Shown: piece after piece, positions 7,869 to 13,853 of the stretch
How positions within the stretch are numbered: the stretch's first letter is position 1
Layout: each line of letters starts with the position of its first letter
Source: RGIG8775 sp045537235
Lineage (GTDB): Bacteria > Bacillota > Clostridia > Oscillospirales > CAG-272
Length of the DNA stretch: 16,035 nt
Direction: 5' to 3'
NCBI GenBank assembly: GCA_045537235.1
Contig: JAZSPB010000107.1
Coordinates: 1-16,035, forward strand
Notes under the pieces: generated by a model
Told to the model about the DNA's origin: nothing
The model's input: the letters and a program-made list of their open reading frames with translations, nothing else
Databases searched by the model: none
Program-made: the position numbers and the translations under genes

Positions 7869-7897
7869 TTGCCACACGGCAGAGAAAGGAAAAGGAT

Positions 7898-9079
7898 ATG
7901 GCTATTGATAATCTGGACGCCTTCAAGGAAGTGCAAAACGAAACCAAGGTAGATACCGCTCGCAAGTTCCGCATCGGCTTTATCGGATGCGGCGGCATTG
8001 CCAACAGCCACATGAAAGCCCTGCTCACCCAGCCCGATGTTGAGGTAGTGGCAGGCTGTGACATCGTCCCCGGCAAGGCGAAAGCCTTCTTTGAGAAGTG
8101 GGGGCTTACCGATGTCAAGTACGACTACGCGGATCACAAGGCGATGGTCGACGATAAGAGTCTAAACCTTGACGCGGTTACCATTTGTACCTACAACCGC
8201 CAGCATGCAGGTCCCACCATCTACGCGCTGGAAAACGGACTCAATGTTATTCTCGAAAAGCCCTTCACCGTCACTCTTGACGAGGCGATCGAGGTCATGA
8301 AGGCCGAAAAGAAGAGCGGAAAGATCCTCTCTATCGGCTTCCAGCCTCGCGGCGATGCCAATATGCAGATGATCAAGAAGATCGTCGAATCGGGGGTATT
8401 GGGTAAGATTTACTACCTCCAGTCCGGCGGCGGTCGTCAGCGCGGCATTCCCGTAGCAAACGGCAAGACCTCCTTCATCGAGAACGACACCGGCGGTATC
8501 GGTGCACTGGGTGACATCGGATGCTACTCACTCGATATGCTGCTCAACGCCATCGGCTATCCCAAGCCCCTGACTGTTACAGGCTACAAGTCGGCATTCT
8601 TCGGAACCGATCCCAACTATGTCGCTTACCAAAAGCAGGGGCGCCCCGACATGGCTCAAAAGTTTGGTGTTGACGACTTTGCAGCAGGCTTCGTTCGTCT
8701 GGAAGGCGATATCATCCTCGACTTCAGAATCTCTTGGGCAATGAACATGGACACCCCCGGTGATGCGTTGATCCTCGGTACTAAAGGTGGTCTGCGCATT
8801 CCCTCCACCAACTGCTGGAACGGCTCGGTGGGCGGTCCCATGAAGATCTACCACGAGGTCGGCGGCGAGCAGGTCGTTACCGAGATCCCGATCATCGACA
8901 CCTCAAAGGGCCCCACTCTTTGGGAAAAGAAGGTTCGCGCCTTCATTGATGCCTGCAAAAACGGTGGCACAGCTCCCGTTCCCACCTCCCAGATCATCAT
9001 CAATCAAGCCATCATCGACGGTATCTGCAAGTCCGCCGAGCTTGGTCACGAGATCGAGATCACAATTCCCGAAGTCTAA
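7898..9079 (+). CDS. Gfo/Idh/MocA-family oxidoreductase, copy 2
   Basis: 393 residues from ATG 7898, with AGAAAGGA at 7883-7890 and AAAGGA just upstream. An upstream in-frame start at 7823 would run through the terminator hairpin and is rejected. The protein aligns along its whole length with copy 1, including the N-terminal NLDAFKEV stretch. Motifs: GCGGIA (30-35), EKPF (120-123) and GDIGCYSLD. Differences lie near the cofactor and active site: GCGWIAGSHI in copy 1 versus GCGGIANSHM here, NCQHAAPA versus NRQHAGPT, and PRLDENM versus PRGDANM. These hint at related but different substrates. Codon use is less biased than in copy 1. It probably acts with the isomerase and copy 1 in keto-sugar metabolism; exact function unknown. 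Confidence 0.93.
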   Translation: MAIDNLDAFKEVQNETKVDTARKFRIGFIGCGGIANSHMKALLTQPDVEVVAGCDIVPGKAKAFFEKWGLTDVKYDYADHKAMVDDKSLNLDAVTICTYNRQHAGPTIYALENGLNVILEKPFTVTLDEAIEVMKAEKKSGKILSIGFQPRGDANMQMIKKIVESGVLGKIYYLQSGGGRQRGIPVANGKTSFIENDTGGIGALGDIGCYSLDMLLNAIGYPKPLTVTGYKSAFFGTDPNYVAYQKQGRPDMAQKFGVDDFAAGFVRLEGDIILDFRISWAMNMDTPGDALILGTKGGLRIPSTNCWNGSVGGPMKIYHEVGGEQVVTEIPIIDTSKGPTLWEKKVRAFIDACKNGGTAPVPTSQIIINQAIIDGICKSAELGHEIEITIPEV

Positions 9080-9085
9080 AAACAC

Positions 9086-9117
9086 AAAGGTTGCTGTTCA
9101 TTACGGCAACCTTTTTT
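9086..9117 (+). terminator. Intrinsic terminator after oxidoreductase copy 2
   Basis: AAAGGTTGC (9086-9094) and GCAACCTTT (9106-9114) form a perfect 9-bp stem with an 11-base loop, ending in a T-run (9112-9117). It ends the carbohydrate operon. Confidence 0.9.
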
Positions 9118-9129
9118 CATGCCCCGCCC

Positions 9130-9158
9130 TTGACTTTGCCCCTCATCTATGATACAAT
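9130..9158 (+). promoter_or_regulatory. Sigma-A promoter of the 87-residue gene
   Basis: -35 TTGACT (9130-9135) and -10 TACAAT (9153-9158) are 17 bases apart, with a TG one base upstream of the -10 (extended -10). Transcription would start near 9165, about 25 bases before the ATG. Confidence 0.8.
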
Positions 9159-9189
9159 TAAAGTCGATAAATCTCAAAGGAGACGCAAC

Positions 9190-9453
9190 ATGAAAAAACA
9201 ATGGAATGTAACGGTGGACGGCGAGCCTTATACCGTGAATATCGACCTGTCCGGCTTTCTCGGTCGTCTGACTGTAACGGTCAACGCAGAAGCCTTCCCT
9301 CTCCCGCCCAAATTTCTCACTTGCCTCCTCGGTCGCAAGGAAAGACTGATGCTGGGAGAAAAGCTGGCACTTTTGGTCATCAAGCCTTTCATGCGCGCCG
9401 ATATCGTGGTCGGCGGTAAATATGTCGGAAGTGGCGAGGATTATACCGGATAA
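9190..9453 (+). CDS. Small beta-rich protein of unknown function
   Basis: 87 residues from ATG 9190, with AAAGGAG at 9177-9183; an earlier in-frame start would lie inside the preceding terminator. The sequence alternates hydrophobic and polar residues (WNVTVDGEPYTVNIDLSG, GRLTVTVNAEAFPLP), suggesting several beta strands. A less polar middle (KLALLVIKPFM) and a closing strand (ADIVVGGKYVGSG) follow. No signal peptide or cysteines beyond one. The WxVxVDG...YxV pattern recalls FAIM1-like beta-sandwich proteins, but the match is weak and I do not assign it. It has its own promoter and is monocistronic, between a terminator and a palindromic repeat. Confidence 0.7.
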   Translation: MKKQWNVTVDGEPYTVNIDLSGFLGRLTVTVNAEAFPLPPKFLTCLLGRKERLMLGEKLALLVIKPFMRADIVVGGKYVGSGEDYTG

Positions 9454-9470
9454 TTGCCTCACTGTTTTTC

Positions 9471-9597
9471 AAAAAACTCCGCAAAACTTTTGTCTCGTTT
9501 ACTTTTGAAGGCAGTGTGGACATAGCGTTCTCTTCGGACGCATTATGTTCATACAACCGTCAGCAAAAGTAAAAACAAAAGCTATGCGGAGTTTTTT
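9471..9597. repeat. Long imperfect palindromic repeat, copy 2
   Basis: The 294-base gap 9454-9747 is largely this structure plus a terminator. Outer arms AAAAAACTCCGCA (9471-9483) and TGCGGAGTTTTTT (9585-9597) pair perfectly over 13 bp. Inner arms TTTACTTTTG (9498-9507) and CAAAAGTAAA (9564-9573) pair over 10 bp. A central GGACATAGCG/CGCATTATGTTC hairpin closes the element. The left flank and centre resemble the repeat at 5398-5590, so they belong to one family. The right arm ends in T6 on the plus strand and could help end the upstream transcript. A 67-codon minus-strand frame across it is considered noise. Confidence 0.75.
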
Positions 9598-9606
9598 CGT
9601 GCTGTT

Positions 9607-9634
9607 AAAAAAGCAGACCGTCGAAACGATCTGC
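9607..9634 (-). terminator. Intrinsic terminator for the leftward PLP-enzyme gene
   Basis: GCAGA (9613-9617) pairs with TCTGC (9630-9634), with an inner CGT/ACG pairing and CGAA loop (one mismatch between). On the minus strand it is followed by six T residues (plus-strand A-run 9607-9612). It lies about 114 bases past the stop at 9748. Confidence 0.65.
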
Positions 9635-9747
9635 CCTATTATCGGTGAAACAGACGGCTCAACAAACGAACCCCTCTCCGCCTGCCGCCTCTCCTTTTCC
9701 AATCGAAAAATTTAGTGTTTTGGCGAAACCGTATCCCCTTTGCTCAT

Positions 9748-10809
9748 TCAACGGAACCCGCCTCTTGCCGTTACCAAAAATCTGTCAACCACCCGATCAC
9801 CGTCCACAAGATAGAGCCGATCATGAAGATTGACCGTAGAACAGCAGTGTGCAGGAATGAGCAACACCTTTTCGCCCACACGAAGTTGACGGGAAGGACT
9901 GTGCAGTTGGAAATGCTCTTCGCTGGCTACCACCTTGGATACCGAAAAACCAAAAGGGATCGGCATACCTTGGTCTACACCGCAGGATTTCACTCCCGCG
10001 TCAACCGTAACGATTTTGTCATTCGCACTGACAACGGTACAAAGAATAAACAGCGACGGTTCAAAAGGAAGTCCCAGCTCAGCATAGGTAGCATCCATAA
10101 ACAAATAACTGCCGGCTTGAAGCTCGGTATAAAGATTTTCTTTTGCCTTTATGACGGATGTTCCCGTACTGCCGCCGGACATGGTCCGAGGATGAACACC
10201 GTTGACCTTGAGATATTCCATCAATTCTCGGATCTTTTGAGAATTTTCTTCTGTCCGCTCGGCTCTTTCTTCAAGAGAAACCGTATGGGAAATGTGACCC
10301 GCATAGGCTTGTATTCCGTCAAAGACCAAATGAGGACACTCATCAATAAATTTGGCAAGCGCCAAAACCTGTTCCTTATCCGAAACACCGCAACGCTCCA
10401 TTCCGATCTCATATTCCACAAAGCAGTAAACAGTGGAGCCTGCCAAAGCCGCGGCCCTTTCAATATCGGCAATATTGTCCCGATCGTCCACGCAAACCGT
10501 CAGGCGGCACACATTAGCCAGATGCGCCAAACGGGAGATTTTGCTTGCATCGGTGATCTGATTGGCAATAAGAATATCTTGGATGCCGCTATCTGCAAGG
10601 TCTAATGCTTCGTCAAGCTTGGCGCAAGTCATTCCAACCGCACCGTTTTTGATTTGCTCATGCGCGATCGCAGAGCATTTGTGAGATTTGTAATGAGGAC
10701 GCAACTTTAAAGAGCTTCCCTCCAAAACAGCTGCCATCTTTTCGGCATTGCTCTCAAATATTGATTTCATCACGATCAGAGCCGGGGTTGAAATATTTTC
10801 CGTCTTCAT
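9748..10809 (-). CDS. D-serine dehydratase/D-threonine aldolase-like PLP enzyme (alanine racemase N-terminal fold)
   Basis: 353 residues from ATG 10809, chosen because CAGGAGGAAAG lies just upstream; a longer frame from 10851 would start inside the promoter. The N-terminus (ISTPALIV) and LRPHYKSHK (36-44, K41 expected to bind PLP) mark the fold-type III barrel of DSD1/D-threonine aldolase-like enzymes. SGGSTGT (phosphate binding) and the C-terminal metal-binding H-x-C (H321, C323 in PAHCCSTVNL) complete the family features. Such enzymes are PLP- and metal-dependent and act on D-serine, D-threonine or related D-hydroxy amino acids in the cytoplasm. Which of these is the substrate cannot be decided. 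The gene is monocistronic, with its own promoter and terminator, and is the last host gene before the mobile element. Confidence 0.9.
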   Translation of the reverse strand: MKTENISTPALIVMKSIFESNAEKMAAVLEGSSLKLRPHYKSHKCSAIAHEQIKNGAVGMTCAKLDEALDLADSGIQDILIANQITDASKISRLAHLANVCRLTVCVDDRDNIADIERAAALAGSTVYCFVEYEIGMERCGVSDKEQVLALAKFIDECPHLVFDGIQAYAGHISHTVSLEERAERTEENSQKIRELMEYLKVNGVHPRTMSGGSTGTSVIKAKENLYTELQAGSYLFMDATYAELGLPFEPSLFILCTVVSANDKIVTVDAGVKSCGVDQGMPIPFGFSVSKVVASEEHFQLHSPSRQLRVGEKVLLIPAHCCSTVNLHDRLYLVDGDRVVDRFLVTARGGFR

Positions 10810-10839
10810 GGCTTTCCTCCTGAAATAGACCTTTTTTTG

Positions 10840-10868
10840 ATTATACCACATCTGCGGTGATAATTCAA
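10840..10868 (-). promoter_or_regulatory. Promoter of the PLP-enzyme gene
   Basis: On the minus strand: -35 TTGAAT (10863-10868), 17-base spacer, -10 TATAAT (10840-10845) with TG one base upstream of the -10. It is very close to the probable left edge of the integrated element, so its upstream flank may have been changed by integration. Confidence 0.8.
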
Positions 10869-10915
10869 GGTGTTGGGCATTCTTTATTACAACGTCCTGT
10901 GACCTTGATTCTTTA

Positions 10916-12454
10916 TCAGCAACAATTCAATAAAAAAACAAATCCGAACCCATTTCGATTTACGAAACCGTTCGGATTTGACAATTTTGGTGACCCACTC
11001 AGTCCCAAATCCGAACACCTAAAAGTCTTGGTATTCTGAGATGTGAGATTGTAAACGGTGGCGATCTTATACCATCCGTCTGGTTCGTCCCATACCGTCA
11101 CGGAGTTGACTAACATATCTATAACCTGACGGCGAAAATCGGGGTCGTTGATGTCTCCCTTGCTAAACTTATGGAACCACCAAACGACGTGATCTTTTTC
11201 GAGAACAACAATATCTTTCAATTCCTCGGTAAGTCGTTTTTCGAGGTTTTTCTTTTGGACTTCCAGCTCATGCAATCTGTTGAACAGAGACTCGGAATCT
11301 GACCCTCTCTCAACGAGTTTAAGGAGGTTGGCGATACTTCGTTCCACCTCATGTATTTCGGCTTTCAGAGCAGGAATTATGGCGTTCTGAGATGCTTCCA
11401 ATTCTGATTGGTTGACAGCGATTTCCGCAAGCTCGTCCATTCGCTCATCAGTCAACAAAGCGAGGGCATCTTCTACGACAACCTGTTCGATCCATTCCTT
11501 ACGCAAATTCTTTTTGTCGCAGGAGTGGAAACGCTTACGCCCGGCACAGGTATAATAATTGTAGGTGGTTCCTCCTTTGCTTGTGCCGCATTCACCCGTC
11601 ATAACCGTCCCACAATGTCCGCAGAACAGCTTTTGTGCAAGGAGGTATTCTACTTTCGCCTTACCCCTTGAAGGAGCCTGTGCGTTGATTTTGAGCCGTC
11701 TCTGCACGACCTCGAAGACCTCCTTACTGACGATGGCAGGGACACCGCCCTCAATCCTTATATCCTTATATTTATACACGCCGATGTAACGCTCGTTCTG
11801 GAACATAGTTCGGAACGAGTTTTTGTTAAATTCGGCACCTTTGGCAGTCCTGAACCCTCTGTTATTGAAGCGCTCACAGAGTTCAGCAACGGTCTCACCG
11901 TTGGCATATCGCTCGAATGCTTCTACAACGATTGGTGCTGTAGCAGGGTCAACAACGAGCTTCTTGTTCTCGACCTTATAACCGAGAGGAATATGACCTC
12001 CGCAGGAATTACATTTCAGAGCCGTCTCGTTCATTCCTCTTGTGACCTTTTGGGCGAGTTCTTTGGAGTAAAATTCTGCCATGCCCTCAAGCACCGACTC
12101 CAAGATAATACCCTCAGGACTGTCGGTGATATTCTCGGTAGCGGAAATAACCCTGACACCGTTTTTCTTCAATTTATTCTTATAGATAGCAGAGTCATAG
12201 CGGTCTCTTGCAAATCTATCGAGCTTGTAAACGACCACCGCATCAAATTGGTGTTTCTCGCTATCCTTGATCATGCGTTGGAAGTCTTCACGCTTCTCTG
12301 TGTGCTTGGATGCCGACAAAGCTCTGTCGATATACACATCAACAATGGTCATGTCGTTGCGTTCACAGAACGCCTTACAAATACGCTGCTGACCTTCAAT
12401 GGACTGCTCGTTCTGTTTATCACTACTATATCTCAAATATAATACTACATTCAT
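10916..12454 (-). CDS. Large serine recombinase (site-specific integrase)
   Basis: 512 residues. The start ATG at 12454 has TTGAGGG about 8 bases upstream. The resolvase-type catalytic domain (about 1-145) contains YLRYSS with the nucleophile S10, and YKLDRFARDR (76-85). A recombinase domain follows (about 150-260, GYKVENKKLVVDP ... RYIGVYKYKD). A zinc ribbon (C278, C281, C303, C312) and a coiled coil (about 345-410) come next. These are the parts of phage and transposon large serine integrases that cut attP and attB, swap subunits and rejoin. The last 25 or so residues (SGSPKLSNPNGFVNRNGFGF and after) are encoded by a terminator-like hairpin, so the C-terminus is odd; see the findings. It is adjacent to the probable attL and downstream of the repressor gene. 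Confidence 0.95.
   Translation of the reverse strand: MNVVLYLRYSSDKQNEQSIEGQQRICKAFCERNDMTIVDVYIDRALSASKHTEKREDFQRMIKDSEKHQFDAVVVYKLDRFARDRYDSAIYKNKLKKNGVRVISATENITDSPEGIILESVLEGMAEFYSKELAQKVTRGMNETALKCNSCGGHIPLGYKVENKKLVVDPATAPIVVEAFERYANGETVAELCERFNNRGFRTAKGAEFNKNSFRTMFQNERYIGVYKYKDIRIEGGVPAIVSKEVFEVVQRRLKINAQAPSRGKAKVEYLLAQKLFCGHCGTVMTGECGTSKGGTTYNYYTCAGRKRFHSCDKKNLRKEWIEQVVVEDALALLTDERMDELAEIAVNQSELEASQNAIIPALKAEIHEVERSIANLLKLVERGSDSESLFNRLHELEVQKKNLEKRLTEELKDIVVLEKDHVVWWFHKFSKGDINDPDFRRQVIDMLVNSVTVWDEPDGWYKIATVYNLTSQNTKTFRCSDLGLSGSPKLSNPNGFVNRNGFGFVFLLNCC
10931..10980 (-). terminator. Hairpin with T-tract inside the recombinase 3' end
   Basis: CAAATCCGAAC (10939-10949) and GTTCGGATTTG (10970-10980) form a perfect 11-bp stem with an inner TTTCG/CGAAA stem. 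On the minus strand it is followed by seven T residues (10932-10938). A third copy of CAAATCCGAAC is at 11006-11016. It looks like an intrinsic terminator, yet lies upstream of the recombinase stop at 10916-10918. It may alternatively be part of the recombinase attachment site. Confidence 0.65.
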
Positions 12455-12480
12455 TCTAATTCCCTCAATCTGCTATATAG

Positions 12481-12510
12481 GGTCACGAGTTCCATAGGAA
12501 TGACCTTTTT
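12481..12510 (+). terminator. Weak plus-strand hairpin with T-run
   Basis: GGTCA (12481-12485) pairs with TGACC (12501-12505), with an inner TTCC/GGAA stem and a 4-base bulge, followed by TTTTT on the plus strand. It lies between the recombinase and repressor genes, both leftward, so it would stop antisense transcription. Tentative. Confidence 0.3.
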
Positions 12511-12520
12511 ACCTCTACAA

Positions 12521-12895
12521 TCAGCCGGCAGCACTTGTATTTTCGCTTGTAGGCTTTTTTTCTATAGCAGTCTTAATATTCATGAAAGCGGCAATCATCT
12601 CGAAACGACCTTCTTCCGTGGTTTCTCTGAACAGACGGAGGAGGGTCTTTTCTTGTTCTGTAAGATCGGTAAACATGGCACTCGCATCATTGAGGGTACG
12701 GCAGTTGCTTATACCGAGCAGATAATCGGTAGTGCATCCGAAATAGTCTGCAATTCTCTGTAAACATTCGGGTTTCGGTACTACACCGTTCTTCCAACCT
12801 GTGACGGTACCCGAAGAAACACCGACATCTTTTCCTACGGGATTCGGCTTTTTACCGACCCTTTCGCATTCACTTACAAAGCGTTCCCAAAACAT
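12521..12895 (-). CDS. XRE-family helix-turn-helix repressor
   Basis: 124 residues; ATG at 12895, with AGGAG about 11 bases upstream, longer than ideal. The N-terminal XRE domain shows the helix-turn-helix near residues 17-38 (KPNPVGKDVGVSSGTVTGWKNG), then PKPECLQRIADYFGCTTDYLLG, the standard end of this domain. The rest (about 65-124) is acidic and helical (LTEQEKTLLRLFRETTEEGRFEMIAAF), probably for dimer formation. It is expected to be the lysogeny or transfer repressor of the element, binding the operator in the rightward promoter and perhaps a second copy over its own leader. It lies upstream of the recombinase gene on the same strand, 66 bases apart, and the two may share a transcript. 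Confidence 0.9.
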   Translation of the reverse strand: MFWERFVSECERVGKKPNPVGKDVGVSSGTVTGWKNGVVPKPECLQRIADYFGCTTDYLLGISNCRTLNDASAMFTDLTEQEKTLLRLFRETTEEGRFEMIAAFMNIKTAIEKKPTSENTSAAG

Positions 12896-12900
12896 AAAAT

Positions 12901-12914
12901 CTCAGTCTCCTAAA
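12901..12914. promoter_or_regulatory. Possible second repressor operator (O2)
   Basis: CTCAGTCTCCTAAA matches the reverse complement of the promoter-embedded site at 12962-12975 at 11 of 14 positions. It covers the ribosome binding site of the XRE gene, so binding there would allow autoregulation. Confidence 0.4.
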
Positions 12915-12953
12915 CTTTTTTCAAAATTTTCTTAGAAATTTCTCAAAAACCTC

Positions 12954-12982
12954 TTGACAATCTTAGTGGACTGAGATATAAT
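12954..12982 (+). promoter_or_regulatory. Rightward early promoter with embedded operator (O1)
   Basis: Full consensus: TTGACA (12954-12959), 17 bases, TATAAT (12977-12982). The spacer carries the imperfect palindrome CTTAGTGGACTGAG (12962-12975, 5 of 6 pairs), a likely XRE repressor operator that would block RNA polymerase. Transcription from about 12989 gives a leader of roughly 156 bases before the first early gene. Confidence 0.85.
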
Positions 12983-12987
12983 ATAGG

Positions 12988-13121
12988 TGCTAACGAAAAA
13001 AGGCAATAAGAAAAGCACCCTCCGAATATCTCTGTTTTTCGGAAGTCTCGAATGGTTATTTGATTGGTGGCACACTCATTATACCATAGAACGCTCAACT
13101 TGTCAACCTTTTTTGTTAGCA
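12988..13121. repeat. Inverted repeat around the leftward promoter
   Basis: TGCTAACGAAAAAAGG (12988-13003) and CCTTTTTTGTTAGCA (13107-13121) are reverse complements except for one extra G in the left copy. They bracket about 103 bases that include the leftward promoter. In the rightward mRNA they could form a long-range stem ending ten bases before the ribosome binding site of the first early gene. Confidence 0.6.
13078..13106 (-). promoter_or_regulatory. Leftward promoter, facing the rightward promoter
   Basis: Minus strand: TTGACA (13101-13106), 17 bases, TATAAT (13078-13083), with TG one base upstream of the -10. It points at the XRE repressor gene, whose start is about 176 bases downstream of the predicted start of transcription near 13071. 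The two promoters overlap head-on over about 83 bases. Confidence 0.8.
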
Positions 13122-13144
13122 AAATAAGAAAAGGAGGTCAAGTC

Positions 13145-13363
13145 ATGCAGGAAAAGCGTGAAAAAGTGAAAGTTCTTCTCCTCAAATATCACCTCACCTA
13201 CACCTGGCTCATTAACGAACTTGAGAAACAGGACGTTAGTGTTTACAAGGAAGACATGAGTGCATATCTTAGTGGACGAAGAAAAGGACAGAAAGCCGTC
13301 ACGGTAATCGACAAGTCTATTGAAATTCTCGAAAAGTATGGCAAATGCTATGCTGAACCCTGA
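13145..13363 (+). CDS. Small Cro-like or helical DNA-binding protein (first early gene)
   Basis: 72 residues from ATG 13145 with AAGGAGG at 13131-13137; an earlier in-frame start lies in the promoter region and is rejected. The sequence is helical and basic: VKVLLLKYHLTYTWLINELEKQ, then EDMSAYLSGRRKGQKAVTVIDKSIEILEKYGK. The order of a helix, a short turn, and a helix with SxxLSGRRKG resembles small helix-turn-helix regulators placed opposite XRE repressors in Bacillota prophages. That role is inferred from position and composition, not from a recognised family. It is the first gene read from the operator-controlled promoter, where Cro-type proteins usually sit, and its 3' end overlaps the next ORF. 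Confidence 0.75.
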   Translation: MQEKREKVKVLLLKYHLTYTWLINELEKQDVSVYKEDMSAYLSGRRKGQKAVTVIDKSIEILEKYGKCYAEP

Positions 13364-13526
13364 TTTCGATAGCGGAACGAAACTCCGTCTCGGTAGGCTC
13401 TTGGCGAAGACCGTCTCCAAGTTCTTTGAGGACGAAGCCAGCAGAGTCGAATTTGAAAAGTGGTACTTGGAAACCCACGGCACCAAATATGTGTGGAAGA
13501 AAGGAGATGCACGATGTCGGACATAA
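13338..13526 (+). CDS. Small hypothetical early protein
   Basis: 62 residues if the ATG at 13338 is used; ATG 13350 and TTG 13320 are other options, none with a strong ribosome binding site. It overlaps the previous gene by 26 bases in another frame, so translation is likely coupled. The sequence is charged and probably helical (GTKLRLGRLLAKTVSKFFEDEASRVEFEKWYLETHGTKYVW), ending in a basic tail. No family is recognised. Its 3' end overlaps the next gene by 13 bases. The tight overlaps and good codon use support a real gene. Confidence 0.6.
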   Translation: MANAMLNPDFDSGTKLRLGRLLAKTVSKFFEDEASRVEFEKWYLETHGTKYVWKKGDARCRT

Positions 13527-13690
13527 AATGCCTTTGTTGGAATTGTGGGCGTGAAATTCGTCAATCGGAGACTACGGTATTTGTCAACGAAGAAATATGG
13601 TGTACCGATTGTGCGAGTCCCATGAATTATGAAAGCGAGGAATTAGACAATGACTCAGACGACGATTCAGAAGTTGAAACAACACCTTAA
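13514..13690 (+). CDS. Small zinc-ribbon protein with acidic tail
   Basis: 58 residues from ATG 13514, with AAAGGAG at about 13500-13506. Two CxxC knuckles, CWNC (residues 8-11) and CTDC (30-33), are about 18 residues apart, as in a zinc ribbon. The C-terminal third is strongly acidic (SEELDNDSDDDSEVE). Similar tiny zinc-ribbon proteins are common in phage early regions and may touch nucleic acid or host proteins; no function is known here. The gene overlaps the amber-interrupted ORF by 41 bases. Confidence 0.7.
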   Translation: MSDIKCLCWNCGREIRQSETTVFVNEEIWCTDCASPMNYESEELDNDSDDDSEVETTP

Positions 13691-13853
13691 TGCGTAGGAT
13701 GAAGCCATCGAGTATGCAGAACTCACCGACACCGCATACACCTACCACTATACATATTTGGTAAGGCAACGCAAGCTCATTGCGAAAACCATCAAGAAAC
13801 TCGAAAAGTTAGAAGAAAGGAAGAATTTCCATGAACGCAAACATTCTCACTAA
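13650..13853 (+). pseudogene. Small ORF interrupted by one amber codon
   Basis: From ATG 13650 (GAGG about 9 bases upstream) the frame encodes MTQTTIQKLKQHLNA, then TAG at 13695-13697. It continues without another stop for 51 codons (DEAIEYAELTDTAYTYHYTYLVRQRKLIAKTIKKLEKLEERK and on) to TAA at 13851-13853. The downstream part is a plausible amphipathic helical protein, and it fills the gap between the zinc-ribbon gene and the DUF6273 gene, which it overlaps by 23 bases. It is either a decayed gene, for example a CAG to TAG change, or a case of amber suppression, or a base error. No other gene fits the gap. Confidence 0.5.

Noticed and set aside
6561..7877. A 438-codon open frame on the minus strand opposite oxidoreductase copy 1
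   Set aside because: It is antisense to a gene with clear Rossmann and EKP motifs; the frame stays open because of the extreme codon bias. Its translation shows no recognisable domain.
7823..7897. Upstream start adding 25 residues to oxidoreductase copy 2
   Set aside because: The added stretch spans the terminator hairpin, lacks similarity to copy 1, and the ATG at 7898 has a good ribosome binding site and an N-terminus matching copy 1.
9499..9702. A 67-codon minus-strand frame across the second palindromic repeat
   Set aside because: It consists largely of repeat and terminator sequence, has no good ribosome binding site, and shows no domain.
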